From assembly GCA_003255025.1 (NCBI GenBank), contig QANY01002976.1:1426001-1490000 (forward strand): a DNA stretch of 64,000 nt. The letters are read 5' to 3'. Each line of letters starts with the position of its first letter. Positions within the stretch are counted from its first letter, which is position 1. The notes beneath the pieces are model-generated. The model had not been told where the DNA came from. It was given only the letters and a program-made list of their open reading frames with translations, and did not search any database. The DNA comes from Datisca glomerata (lineage: Eukaryota; Streptophyta; Magnoliopsida; Cucurbitales; Datiscaceae). The position numbers and the translations under genes were made by a program. Shown piece after piece: positions 1 through 12,191 of this stretch.

Positions 1-412
1 TGTGCATAGAACATCAAAATTTGGGGGCAAGTTCTGAAGAAACAAATTTCTAGGGAATTCTTTCACTGAGAGTACATCAACGAACAAAGTACTTCTCCTC
101 AATCTCTGGACTGGCAATGAACTGAGAACTTTCTCTGTTGATAGAATGGATGTGCAAAGAAGAATCACTTCTGGATGTTCTTCACAAAGATCGTCTGCAT
201 CAGAGAAGAAATGGACACCCAACTCTTGAGCAGCTCTAGAGTAGTCTGAACGAGAATAGGCTAAGACTGTATGACCCTGACGGACGATTGCTTTTGCTAG
301 AAACTGACCAAAGTTTCCAAATCCAACAATTGCTATCTTGAGCTTTGAGTTGTCATCAAGGCTTTTGAGAATAGGTGCTTTATACTCGTATGGTTCAGCA
401 ATGTCCTGAAAT
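1..412 (-). CDS. TYRAAT1: Arogenate dehydrogenase, exon 2 (start of the second TyrA domain), cut by window edge
   Basis: These 412 bases, read on the minus strand, stay open to base 1 and give 137 codons after completing a split codon. They encode a second arogenate dehydrogenase domain closely similar to exon 1: GFGNFG nucleotide-binding loop, HPEVILLCTS, and VDVLSVKEFP. The stretch has no methionine and no transit peptide, so it is unlikely to be an independent gene. An acceptor (CCTTCAG at 413-419) joins it in phase 2 to exon 1, giving an Arg codon and then FQDIAEPYEY. Arabidopsis TyrAAT1 is likewise a tandem double-domain protein, while TyrAAT2 has one domain. The rest of the domain lies left of the window. 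A tandem duplicate with its own start further away is excluded only by the missing methionine. Confidence 0.88.
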
Positions 413-1234
413 CTGAAGGTTTCAACAGAATCTTATGAGTAAAGAATGCTTTCACAGAAAATCACCCCAAGCATCCTCTTCCTCATTCCTAACTTTTTTT
501 TTTTAATTTTGAAATGCCTCACTCCTAACTCTTGATGAACATATTACAGGGATTCGTGGATGTCAACTAAAATTAGGTTCACAAGCCCGAGGAGGATACA
601 ATGTTTTCCCCTTAACATCCTCCTCCTATTGTTCCTGATATCAGGCATTACATCTTTTAGCAATAATTACTACCCCAACAACCTGAGGCCCAAACAATCA
701 TTTAAAAATTCTGAAATAACAAGATGATCCTTCTAGAAGTGATATCTTCCCCTCTTTTTTCTCTGTCATATAAAGAAATGGATTATCTAAAACTTCATTA
801 CGCTTAATCCCAAAAGTTCAGCCACCCAACATAGCATAAACCCACTCTGTTATACGCACGCCAGTTTTGCATAGTGGAGCCCGGGAGTGGATAAGTTCCC
901 TTTCGGAGAAAATATATTATTGTTTATCGGACCTATCTCCTGTTTTATATCCTACTTCGTTAGATTTTGTTCTCTTTTTTTTTTATAGTAAACTGCAATA
1001 ACTAACAAGACTAAATCCATTACCTATAAAAAATGAGCGGAGTCTTATTAGGCTCCTTACCTTGGATAATGAGTTGAAATAATCTTGTTATCGTGGGAGA
1101 CATGTCTTTGCATTTAAACTTAGTGAAATGATCAATAAAAGGGAAGCAGAATTATTTATAAACTCAAACTGACCAAGAAGATGAAATGGTGACAAAAGAG
1201 AATGACAATAAGATTATGGGGTTTAAGACCTTAC
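413..1234 (-). other. Intron between the two TyrA domains
   Basis: The 822-bp interval begins with GTAAGG and ends with CCTTCAG on the minus strand. It is AT-rich, contains T-runs near its 3' side, and shows no coding similarity. It separates two paralogous domains exactly at their linker, which suggests that the double protein arose by tandem duplication followed by fusion through splicing. Confidence 0.75.
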
Positions 1235-2322
1235 CTAACAGCTTTTGACGTAGTCAACGCCAAAGAAGCCCCATTTAGTGTATGTTTAGGCTCGGGGTAG
1301 CTTTCAGGGATCTTTTCAGAGTTTTCAAACAATTGTTTCCTCGCAACATCATGTAAACGCCCAAAGAGTTGTTTCTTCAACGACTCAAAAGCCATATCCA
1401 ACCTTTCCAACACCTCCAACGCGTTCTTATTGTACATGAACAAGCCGTAATACAAGTCAAAGCTATCTCCGGCCGTGTTCTCCACCAAATCCAGTAATGT
1501 CTCATACCCTTTAGTATTAATCGGCGTCGATTCCAACATTAGCTTCTCCAACACCCTCCCAACAGTATGCGTTATGAACTGAGAACCAGCCGCGAATTTA
1601 TCATGCTCAGCGCAGCTCATCTCCACCATTCTACACCCTTCCTTCTCGAATATGTTCAAAAACTTCTCGCACCGCGAAATTCTGGATTCCTCGGACCCAA
1701 TTCGAACTTTTTCGTAGGCAAAACAGAGCCCCTTCCACTCATATTTACCACTCTCAGGACCAAACATGGGGTGCGAGCAAATTAAATCAAACTCGCCAGG
1801 CAATGCCTCCAGCATTAAATTCTTAGGGAACTCTTTCACCGAAAGTACGTCCACGACCAACGTGTTCCTCTTCAATCTCTGAAGCGGCAGCGATTTGAGT
1901 ACTTTCTCGGTCGAAATCACTGAAGTACAGAGCAAAATAACTTCTGGATGTTCTTCCGCAAGGTCGTCTGGGTCCAAAAAGAAGGAGACGCCTAGCTTTC
2001 GAGCAGCATCTGAGTAATTGGATCGGGAATGGGCTAATACCGTATGGCCTTGACGGACCAGGGTTGTAGCAAGGAACTGGCCGAAGTTACCAAAGCCAAC
2101 GATTGCAATTTTGAGCTTCTGGGAGTTGTGGAAGTGAGTTGCGATTTTGGATTCATAGTCGTAAGGTTGAGCTGCATCGATCGCTCGGATACTGAGGACA
2201 GGTCGTCGGAGAGAGAAAGATGTGGGTATAAGAGGGATATATGGGTGAGAAAGTCGGCCAGAGAAGGGAGAAAGAGAAGGTTTAAGCGGTGGAAGGCAGT
2301 GAAGAGATGAGAAAGAGAGCAT
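1235..2322 (-). CDS. TYRAAT1: Arogenate dehydrogenase, chloroplastic, exon 1 (transit peptide and first TyrA domain)
   Basis: This enzyme oxidatively decarboxylates arogenate to tyrosine with NADP+ in the chloroplast, the last step of the plant arogenate route. Residues 1 to about 47 are rich in Ser, Pro and Arg with few acidic residues, as in a transit peptide. A Rossmann fold follows with GFGNFG at 76-81, then SHPMFGPES at 183-191 and THTVGR at 251-256, all typical of plant TyrA proteins. The start is the first ATG after an in-frame TAG at 2356-2358. The frame reaches a stop at 1231, but the sequence there reads GTTAG followed by GTAAGG, a good 5' splice site at 1235/1234. I therefore infer splicing into the second domain at 412. 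Family membership is near certain; the splice is inferred from sequence. A single-domain protein ending at 1231 (363 residues) is the alternative if the intron is retained. Confidence 0.92.
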
Positions 2323-2358
2323 TGCTACAGTGACAATGTGAGGAAGACGAATCGGCTA

Positions 2359-3430
2359 AAATGTATTCATAAATGTTTGAAAAAGATTTTAAATTAAAGT
2401 ATTAAAAATAACAAAAATAACAGAAAAGTTTATTTCAAACTGACCCCATCTGAAAAAAAAAATAATGTTTTCCCAAATTAGCCCTTCTCTAACTTTACCA
2501 TACTATTCATCTTCTCATATGACAGCTTCATCCATTAAAGCCCTCTCATTGAAGCTGTCTACAAACCTTAAGAAGAGTTCATCCATTCTGCTGTTTCAAC
2601 TTAAGGAGAATTTTGATTTTTCAATTTCTACAATCTGATTTTTTCATGGGTTTTCAAATTTCTACAATCTATTATTGTTTTTTCATATTTTCTCTTACGC
2701 CCATATCTCTCTCTAACCCGATTCACTCTTTCCACCACCTCCATATGCCAAAGGCATCACTGAGATGGTAAAAAGAGAGACCAGTATCATGGTCAACAAA
2801 AGACCATTGATTTCACAGAATAAAGAAAACACTTTAGTGAAGCCATGATAAACTGGTAAAAAAGACTCAAATTGCACAAATGAATTACTTGCTATTGTCT
2901 AATACAAAAGAAATAAAACTGGAAACTATAGGAATCGTTTAAAATTACACGTTTTCTCTTACAGAACGGCTAATTTGGATAAATTCGGAAAGTGCAGAGA
3001 TTAAATTGAACATTTATAAAGTAAATCGGCATATCTTGGAGTTCTGATTTAATTTTAGCAAAAAACGATAATAATACCCCAAATCTTTTTTTAGAAATTA
3101 TGCTTAGATTACCCATTTGAACAAAGAAAAAGCAGACCCCAAAGCTTTTTCTAATGAAATATGATCTTTTGCACGAGAGAAAAGCTATACCATGGTCTAT
3201 CAAAAATATATCCTGATTTATCAAAAAATTTATATTAGACTCTAGTCTAGCATTTTACATTAAAATCAAGACTTAGTTAAATCGCAATCTAATATAATAG
3301 CTGATCTAAGTTCAACAGAAAAAGATAAATCAAATGTACAAATTAATCATTTCTCTTATAGAAAATGCTGAATTTCGTTAAAAACAATGGAAGGGTCCTA
3401 AAATCAATTTTCTCTTTCACAAATGTCTAC
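2359..3430. other. Intergenic DNA upstream of the arogenate dehydrogenase gene
   Basis: This stretch holds the promoter side of the minus-strand gene, but I see no clear TATA box or other named element. It is AT-rich with short open frames of no recognised type. Confidence 0.4.
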
Positions 3431-4925
3431 TCGAAAAAATTTCTCCTCTTTTTCTGACAATAGTCTCCACTCTCTGTTGGGATTTAGCTCCTCCATTTAC
3501 TCTCCTTCAACATAGCGATCTCTCTCTCAGAGTCAATTCCTCTTTGTTGCCGGTCATTCTCCCTCTTCGTCGCAGGTTGTTCTGCTTATTTGTCGTTGTC
3601 ATCGTCCCTCACCATTGCTACTTGGGTAAGTTGAGCCTCAACCTTCAAAATTTATAATGTTTATGAAGTTTTAGTAAGAAATTTTTTATTTGCACATGAG
3701 TTTGAAGTAGGTTTCAAATGAATTTTAAAGGAAAATGAAGCTTTGAGACTTTATTAATGGAGGTTGCCTTCTTGACTCAAGGTGAAATTCAATCTTAAAA
3801 ATATCAAATTGTGGTATATTGGACAGCATGTGTTATGGGCTGATGAAATTGAATTTATCCTTGTTGAATCTGAATTTAAGGTTTTATATGTTCATGCATT
3901 AAACTTGAGATAAGATTGTTTTCTTCCGTTACCTTGAATTTGGTGTTGTTTGTTTAAGAAGAATGTTATTTGGATTAATTATAAGATATTTGGTGCTCTA
4001 GCTTTTTACCGCAATCTATTTTTGGTGTATTTGGTGCTCTATTTTACTCTTATCATTTTCTAAAGTTATATATTTGATTTTTATGATATAAATAATGCTT
4101 TTCATGGATTTGGTGGGGGTGGTGTTGTGGCGTATGGGGTGGTAAGGGATGAGTGGGTTGTTTGTATGTGTAAACTAGACCATGATCTAACAGAATATTA
4201 TTAATCTCAATCAGAATGTTACTAATATCAACGAGACAATTTAAGAATGTGTTGAACTTGATGAAGGTAACCTAGTCATTGTATTATTTGCAATAGTTTT
4301 TATAAAATATTTAGTATTCTATAAGTTTATGCTTTTTTGAATAGAGTGTTCTAAGTATGGGGTTACGACGGTGACGATGTGATGTTTGATGGTTGGAGAT
4401 TGAAGAATGAAGAACTTTATCAGTACCTTGTCATTTTACTTTGTAATTTTATTTGCGAGGATGATGTTTTTATGAATTAGAACAACGTTGCCTATGTGAG
4501 AATACTTTTTATTTTATGTTTAAATGTTGTTATGTTTAACTTTTGTCTAATATGATTTGTGATAAAATTGAGATATGTAAGTCGCCAAGACATGAACTTT
4601 ATTTTATGTTTAAATGCCCAGTATGATTTATAATAAATTTGATGCTATTTTTAGGTAGCTGGACATGAAAATTTCACACATAAGGATAAAAATCTATTAA
4701 AAATAAACTATATAGAAATATGCCGACGAACCATCGAACCGAACAAAACCATAAATCACGGTTTGGTTTGATTTGGTTCATATGAGACTCACGGTTCGGT
4801 TCAATTCTGGATATGACTGAACCGTAACTTTCGGTTTGATTTGATTATTTTCCAAAATCGACCAAACCGTAACTTTCGGTTTGATTTGATTATTTTTTAA
4901 AATCGACCGAACCGAACCGTAAACA
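3430..4925. mobile_element. Possible non-autonomous element ending in AACCG-type repeats
   Basis: A CT-rich, leader-like stretch at 3430-3640 is followed by AT-rich DNA, a GACGGTGACGATG-type stretch near 4360, and finally degenerate repeats of AACCGAACC and its complement at 4731-4925. Within the last part a 45-bp unit beginning AACCGTAACTTTCGG is repeated in tandem (4820 and 4865). The order of parts resembles the insertion at 34.26-36.14 kb. No coding capacity was found, and the limits are uncertain. Confidence 0.35.
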
Positions 4926-5310
4926 CTCATGGTTTAGCAGAATATTTTAGTTATACTATGGCCTAACAAGTGTTAATTTTAACATTAGATTTCTAGGTTA
5001 ATGTCTAGCAGAATATTTTGGCTAGATTAGCATCTAGTAAACCTTGCATCCACAAAACAAGTGTTGGTAAATAGTTTATGCAAGTATGGAATGATATTGT
5101 CTTTGTTAATGCAAGAATGATTAGGATGTTGGTATTACAATCGTTCTATCATTCTCTGTGTTTGTATCTTCTAGACCATGACCTAGCAAAATATTTTGAA
5201 CAGATCATTGTCTAACAAGTGTTAATATTAATGTCAAAATGTTAGATCATGGTCTAGCAGAATACTTTAGCTCTTTAGCTAGATCATGGTCTAGCAATCT
5301 GGCATGCATA
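4160..5310. repeat. Dispersed short palindromic motif (TAGACCATGGTCTAG type)
   Basis: Variants of TAGAYCATGGTCTAGCAGAATATTTT recur near 4171, 4928, 5005, 5172, 5240 and 5278, sometimes paired with AACAAGTGTTAAT. The first half is a palindrome. The copies are unevenly spaced, so this is not a simple tandem array. Function unknown. It overlaps the end of the preceding AACCG region. Confidence 0.55.
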
Positions 5311-5850
5311 AATCAAATAATGAAGGGTAAAAAAGATTATGTATCATTCCCAAACATTATCATTACCGACATTTCAACTAGTAACAAAGTATTTTCTAAC
5401 ATATATCATTCACAAAATAAAATGCTATGATCTATTATCCAAAAATGTATCATCACCAACAGTTGTTCATTTCTTTTTTCAACAATTTTACAACTACTAA
5501 CAAAACATTATCAACATCCATGAAAGCCTACCATGTATCATTCACATAAAAATACTTCGATCTATTAACAAAAATATCATCATCATCAAGCCACAGACCA
5601 TCTTGGTGGCAAATGGATTGGCTATTTATAAATCCATCTATCATGCCCTAGTCCACTACATCTATCACATCTTCAATTAGCCTGTTTCTCTAATCGATGG
5701 TATCATCTTCTTCTTATGTCTTATAGATGGTCATCTACTATATGGTGGCAACATTGTAAGACCAACGGAATCTTGTTACTTTAGTCCGTGCTAGGCCATA
5801 TGTAGGTTCCAAACCAAGCACATAGTCAAAAATACATCATTTATAGCCCA
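5311..5850. other. Non-coding stretch
   Basis: AT-rich sequence with no recognised gene, RNA or element. A loose repetition of YATCATTCACA-type words is visible at 5335-5580, without clear unit borders. Confidence 0.35.
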
Positions 5851-5939
5851 CCTATATCTGGGGGTTTGACACTATTAAGGTTGTTTATAAAAAAAATTCC
5901 AAAAATAAAGTAGTTTTGGAGAAGATTCCAAAACAAAGT

Positions 5940-6190
5940 CTTTGCCGTGTTGGAAATCGTCTTTGAAAGATGATTTTCACATGGACAAAATCGTCTTTAA
6001 AAAAGATGACTTTGTCACAGGTAAAATTCTTTGGTGCAAGATCAGTGGAAATCTTCTTTGCAAAATATGATTTCCACTTTATCAAAAATCGTCTTTTATA
6101 AAAATGATTTTCTTTACTTCTGAAATCGTCCTTTAAAGATGATTTCAGTTGGACAAAGACGATTTCATTTTTAATTGAAATTATCTTTTG
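5940..6190. repeat. AAATCGTC / GATGATTT hairpin-rich array, PMD element A tail
   Basis: Short units alternate between GAAATCGTCTTT and its complement AAAGATGATTTC, so the stretch can fold into several small hairpins. The matching tail of copy B lies at 51635-51860. Confidence 0.7.
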
Positions 6191-6959
6191 CAAAAACAAA
6201 TTCAGTGTTAATTCCTCCCCTTTTGCCTTACTTCACCCAAATCAAACTTGCATAATTATAAAAGTGCCTGCAGAACATCTAATCATATATCCCAATAGAA
6301 TAATAAGCAGCTTACTTTTTTAACAAATCATAAAATATAAAGAGAAAAATATGATTCAAAAGATCATTACAAATCTAATAGGATTAGAAAGATCATTGCA
6401 AATATATTAAACACTATTCTAAAAATATTTGTCACACAATACTAAGATTTAAGAAGTATCAAAGAAATCAATCATATTCGACATGCTAGTCTTCTTCTAA
6501 TTCTTTTAGGACATCTTTCTTATGTTTGTAATTGAGTTACTTGTGACAGACCTTCTTCATTTAGGGAACGTTAGCACATTCTTCGTCATTTACAAATTTG
6601 GTAGCCACAAAAGGTGGTCTTCCTCCACAATAGGTGTATCTTCCACAATAGGCATGTCTTCTAAGTTTTGGCCACGCCTTCTACCTCCTCATCAGAGAGC
6701 TACACCGCATCCTCTACGGCGTTAAGGTTGATGACATGGTTTAGAAGTGGAACCAAGTTGAGTCAATTACTCATCTCGAAATGTATAAAAGATTAACGAT
6801 ATGTATGGCTCTTGTTGAGACATATATGGTTCATGTCGAGGCATATATGATTTTTGTTGACTTCTTTGAGATGAAGTGTGCATTAAATGTCTTCTAAACA
6901 ATATAACTTGATAAGCCTTATTCTGTACATGACTTTCCGACGAACTCCCCACATAATAT

Positions 6960-7655
6960 AATTGCCTATCATCATACTACGATAAATCCCTCATCGAATA
7001 CTCCACCACAAAAAATTGTATCATCATCTCCCATTGCACGTCCTTCATTCCCATCCTTAATGTTTCAAGTACTACCCTTGAAATTCTTAATGTTGATCTC
7101 TACCCTTGCCGATTCTGTACTTGAATCTGGATGTTTTTGCTTGAAATTTGAATCCCAAGTAACCCTTCATTCCTTTTGATTTCACTTTTCTATCTAGCTA
7201 AATGTTTCATCTGGTTTCTTTAGCCAGAAGGGAAGAAGAAGAAAGGAGAAGGAAAAAGCGATGAAGGAATGGAGGAGATGGTAGAAGTGAAGAAGGAATG
7301 TAAGATAAGGAATGGAAGAGAATGAAGGCTGAGGGATTTTTGGGAGAGAGAAATCAACTCTAATCCCATTTTTTTGTTTTTTTTGTTTTCAGGCTATATA
7401 TTAAGGGCAGGCAGTGAAATAACGGCATAATCGAGGAGGTTATATGAGAAATTTCAAAAGGGTACAAAATGACGTAGTTCTATTATACAAGTTTCCGTTC
7501 AGTTTGGTTCAAAACTCAATAATTTATCTAACTGAAATTTCAGTTTGATAGAAATGGCGAACCAAATTGAATCGAAGAGTCTTAAAGAACTAACTTTTTG
7601 GTTCGATTTGATTCGGCTCGGTAGGTTTGGTAGCATTTTGTCCACCCGTAACTGC
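6960..7655. mobile_element. Insertion with AACCG-like end inside PMD copy A
   Basis: This block has no counterpart in PMD copy B. It contains a GAAGGAAGG-rich segment (7225-7325) and, at 7490-7650, the degenerate TTCGGTTTGG-type repeat seen elsewhere in the window. The copy A/copy B alignment resumes on either side, so it looks like a later insertion. No gene was recognised. Confidence 0.45.
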
Positions 7656-7835
7656 ATGCACATAATAAGCCATAGTACCTAATTTAAAGTTTGTCTGTCT
7701 AACGCAAATCTATACACTTCAAGAATATGGGTAGAGGTTTCAATGAGAGTGAAAAAATCTTTCCATCTACGAGACAAAATGCACAGTTATATGCATATAA
7801 ATGATAACATACACATAACAATCGAATGATTTGAT

Positions 7836-8520
7836 TTACCGTATACCTAATGGAGGAGGGGGTAATGAAAGTCCATCTTCTCTGACATTATCATGTCTCA
7901 CCCGTTGCAACCTCACTGATGCCGAATGAGGAAATTTGTCCCATGTCCATAATTGTTGTGATTTTAGTGGGCCAATCATATCAGAATTATCCTTATGGCT
8001 TGCTATGCACATCTTTCTATGCAAATCATCTAGGCATACATTACCCCGACTGTACCAGCCTCAATGAAGTCTTTCAGTAGAGACAAGAACATCAAGTGCA
8101 CCTTAGTGTTTGACTTATCATAAAAAAGAGTACATCTAATAAGTTGCATTATATAAGCATATGAATAACGTTGCACATAAAGCTCATCATCATCATCATC
8201 ATCATATAATGGGGAGAATGTGCAGTCAAACATGACATATTTAAGCATGATCCCTGTAAATCACGTTGGCTAGGACGAAAACTTAAAAAAACTTCACATA
8301 TTCTTGGCCAATCTAGATGTGCAGTGCTTGTGACCGCCATCCCATCAACTAGAAGTCTTAATTGAAGTTGCACATCCTGAAGAGTAATGGTTGACTCACT
8401 ATGTGTCATATGAAATGTATGTGTTTCAAGATGTTATCTTTCCACAAAAGATGTGATCAAGTGTTAGTCGATGGCAATAAACCCACCCTCGCAACTCCAT
8501 AAAATCAACCACGTAGCAAA
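7836..8520 (-). pseudogene. PMD (aminotransferase-like mobile domain) protein remnant
   Basis: Several minus-strand frames together match the PMD fold. Near 8490 a GFIAID-stop-HLITSFVER stretch leads into ETHTFHMTHSESTITLQDV, then a block with WPRICEVFLSFRP. Next come YIMQLIRCTLFYDKSNTKVH and MFLSLLKDF in another frame (8030-8248), and MCIASHKD with QLWTWDKFP (7836-8024). These follow the usual PMD order. At least two frameshifts and several stops break the gene. Identification rests on motif order recalled from the family, not on a search. Confidence 0.75.
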
Positions 8521-8962
8521 TATGGAATAATATGTCTATGTAGTGTCTCGGTCTGATGTACAGCCGTAGCATGACGATGACAATGTAAAGCTCAAGAATC
8601 CTCATGGTTTCAAACATGTTGGGATCTATATTTATCCTATAAATATAGTATTGAACTATCTTGTAGTCCAAGCTCCATGAAATTATTTCAATATCCAGAA
8701 AATGAGAGTCGTGGTCAGGTGCATATAATTCGAATATTACATCAAAACTAAATCTAGACTTTCAATGCAAAGAGGGAATATAATTCAAATATTACATCAT
8801 ATCACCTCTAAAATAGTTCACCACATTAACATCATCATCCTCTAGAGCATGATCATCTTCATCAATGTTAGCAATATAAGCATTCATTTTTTCATAATCT
8901 CCTAAGAAGAAGCTATGTGTAGGTCTAGATATATTCACATGGATGACATGGGCATGTGCATC

Positions 8963-10546
8963 TGTCAGAATTGTTCCCTAAAAGCACAAGATTCTATGTA
9001 ATATTGACGATTTGTTTTATGAAGAATTTATAAATTGACTTTCTAATATACATATAGAACATGTGAACATTTTTTAGTAAAAGGTCCACAACCATTTTGT
9101 ACTTGAGTTTACCTTATAGTTACAAGGTATAAAATGAGAGTTTATTATGACTTGTAAATATTTAATTTTCACAGTCTAGTGAAGCTGGACACTTTACTAA
9201 GAAAAGACTGTAGTGCATTGACTTTATTATATAGAGTGACTTACCTTGGTCACTAAGTAAATTACCTAGTTAATGTGCTAGCGCATTGAAAGGACTAATG
9301 AGTTTAATTTTCTGTAAAGTACTATCAAATGAAAATCAAGACTCATTGCTATTATTTTATGAGTGTTCTTAATCTTGAAGAGAGTTATGAGTTCATATTT
9401 AATAGTTTAACTATTTTGATCTACTAAGGATGAGACTTTAAGAGTCAACATATTCCGTAGGTTGGATAACTGGGTTATTGGATAGGGAGTCCATAAAAAC
9501 CAATAGTAGAATCCATAGAAACTTTTAATTAAGTGAAATAGTACTTCTTAGGTAATTCATTTATGTGGTCATAGTAAACTAAGTGCTTAGTATCTCTAGT
9601 GGAGTACTAGAGATTTAATAATTTTTAGTTCATGCATCAAGTATGAAATTATCATAATTGACTGGTAGAATGAATTTGTAACCTAAGGATACTAAGAAGT
9701 GTATAAGTATTAGGTCGATAGTTTTTCACCTAATTATACATGATACTATATTATGGAGGGCCATTATATAATGAATAATATGTCAATGATCGTTACATCA
9801 AGTAATATAAAATACGCTTGGAGTTCAATTATTATTTTATAATGGAGTTAATCGTAATTAATAATTAATAAATCTGATTATATGTATAATCGATAGAATT
9901 TATTAATTATGTAGCTAAGGGTATTTTTATCCTTTTGGTCCCCTTACTAGCCTCGAATTTAGATTATGCCATGACTAGACTATATTAATCAACCAGTGGC
10001 GTGAATACCCTATAATCAACCAAAAATTTTAAATAACTAACTCAATCTTTTATTTATTAAGGTCAATGATTAATTATTTGAATTTAAAAATAAATAAATT
10101 AAATTAATTGAAGAAAGGTTAGGATAAACCCTAACCGTCACTTTTCACAAACCATGCAATGGTTTGTGAAAAGGTGTGTCTTAATGTTTTTAAATAAAAA
10201 ACAAGAAAAAACGAAAGAAGTTGAGATCTTCTTCTTCGTTTAATTTAAGTTGCAAATTGAAAAGAAATTTTTTTGTTCTAATAAAAAACAGTGGCAAACA
10301 AAATTGAAAGTGAGCGAATCAGTCTTTTCATATTTTTTTTACTTTAATTGGGAAAGAAGAATTTGGTTTTTCAATATTAATTTTAAGCGCCCACCCGCTC
10401 GTGTTTTTGGTTGATGATTCGAAAAATATCAAGGAATACCACAAAATTTTAATTTTCAAGCGTCAATAGGTATTTATCCATATTCAATTAATGATTGTTT
10501 CTCAAATTTTTCAAAATCTAATTTTTTCGCTGTAACGATTCTTTCA
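8963..10546 (+). repeat. 5' LTR of copia element 1
   Basis: It starts TGTCAGAATTGTTCCC and ends TTTCA just before the primer-binding site, giving about 1.58 kb, long for copia. It aligns with 16037 onward with many substitutions and small indels, which indicates an old insertion. Confidence 0.85.
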
Positions 10547-10548
10547 AT

Positions 10549-10560
10549 TGGTATCAGAAC
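10549..10560 (+). other. Primer-binding site (initiator tRNA-Met type)
   Basis: TGGTATCAGAAC lies two bases after the 5' LTR. It differs by one base from TGGTATCAGAGC, the usual plant copia site for initiator tRNA-Met. Confidence 0.85.
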
Positions 10561-10848
10561 AAGATTTTGAATTATTAAAGAAACGTCTTGTGATATTTAA
10601 ATAATGATTCTGATTATTTAGATAATACCCTTGCATAACCTATTAGAGATGTTTGTTTGCATGTCTAAATTATGGGTTATGTAATTTACGGGACAACCTA
10701 TGAAGAGGTTGGTTTTCCCTTTTGTTTGATTTAAGTTTTGCAATATAATTCATGTACGCTTTCTTAAGAAAGTGTAGGTTTTTTTTTGTAATTATATTCG
10801 TCTAGAGAGGACACGAATCGAACCATGAAGCAAGCAAAATAAAGTGGA

Positions 10849-11000
10849 CAACAATGCGTAGTGGTGTCGAAACTGCAGTGTACAGTGATGGAATGCACTG
10901 GATAGTGCATTCGGCACTACTAGACAGTGCTGAAATTGCATTGTGCAGTGCTGAAATGCACTGGACAGTGCATTCAGCAGTCCGGTGCATTTCAGCACTG
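10849..11000 (+). repeat. Hairpin-rich TGCACTG repeats in the copia leader
   Basis: GAATGCACT and AGTGCATTC face each other at 10891-10912. TGCTGAAATGCACTG and CAGTGCATTCAGCA face each other around two bases at 10949-10979. A further GTGCATTTCAGCAC lies near 10984. The words GCACTG/CAGTGC recur about ten times. The stretch lies between primer-binding site and gag, where packaging or dimerisation structures can occur, but it may also be an inserted palindromic element. Confidence 0.65.
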
Positions 11001-12191
11001 CTGCAGTGTCCCAACAATTTTCCAGCGATGTCCGATGACTTCTGAAAATGATGGGATGAGCATAATGATGGCTTGGGCGGTTCTACACAAGGATAAACCT
11101 AATTAGAGTTTTGATATTAGGTTTAAGCATTAGAGTTAGGGTTAAGCAAGGGTAATTTAAATTGTATTTTACATTATATTGCCTTGCATGATAATTATGC
11201 TTTTAGATGCTTAGATTATTTTATTTGAGTTTATGCTTAGATATCATGATAACAGATTTTAAAAGCCATGTAACTCTTCAGATTTTCTAAAATGAGAAAG
11301 CGTTTGTGATTGCATAAAGAGAAATAAAATATAGCATAAATGGTTAGGAGCGTAATTTGTCTAACTCTAGAAGCATGTTATTAGGATTTCATTAGGATAG
11401 CAAATTTTTTATTTTAATATTTTACCGGATATTTAATTATGTTAAACTTGTTAGAATTTAGATGAAATCTGCATCTACCTAGATTAAATACTAATGGAGC
11501 ATGCTAGAACCTAATCAGTTAAGTGACTTAGTAATGTGAGAAAAGTTTAAGTTTTTGGTCCTAATGTTAAACCTTGTCACACTTAGAACTCACATTAATA
11601 ATAAAAAATCACCTTAAAAATAAATTCAAGTGGGAGCAGGTTTTCTAAAATTAATCCACGGTCTCCGTTGTTGAATCATAGTAAGATGTTAGGGTGCCTT
11701 GTCTCCAATCTTGGGAGCTCTCTAAAGAAGGGTACCTGACACATTGATTACAAGTATGGTTTTTCGAAGGGATTGCCTTGATAAATGTTATAGTGGGAGC
11801 GACCTTTCTAAGTTGGCGTTATTCACTCAACATGAGTCTGAGGGAAAAATATTGGTATACATTTGACTCGACTTTGTGATATCATTTCTAAGAAGTTCTT
11901 GTTATAGTACGAGAGACTGAAGAATAACGGTAGTTAGTATATTAGATATTAATACCAGAATAGTGTTATACTAGGTATTACTATCAGATTAGTAACTAAC
12001 TGAATTGGACTATTCTACCTAACTTATTGTTGCATGTTCTGCCTAAGTAGGGATGTAATGATGGAAGTTGGGATATCATTGCATATCATTGTATGTTTAT
12101 TTGAGTTTTTATTTCATGTTGTTAATATGCTAAAGTAGAATGTGCATGTCTATCATTAAGATTTCATTTATTATTTTTTCAGTAATTAAAC

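Larger units (their letters stand above)
5850..8700 (-). mobile_element. Decayed plant-mobile-domain (PMD) transposable element, copy A
   Basis: On the minus strand this region carries, in order, fragments of a PMD protein (8700-7836), a C-terminal tail (about 6790-6490), a hairpin-rich AAATCGTC/GATGATTT array (6190-5940), and an end resembling CTTAATAGTGTCAAA (about 5850). The same order recurs on the plus strand at 49931-51960, with clear nucleotide similarity in each block, so both are copies of one family. An unrelated block with AACCG sequences (about 6960-7655) interrupts copy A. PMD proteins occur in plant DNA transposons and in domesticated MAIN/MAIL1 genes; the fragments here are too broken to function. 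Confidence 0.7.

Noticed and set aside
1567..2310. Plus-strand open frames opposite the arogenate dehydrogenase exon
   Set aside because: They are antisense shadows of a well-supported gene and match no family.
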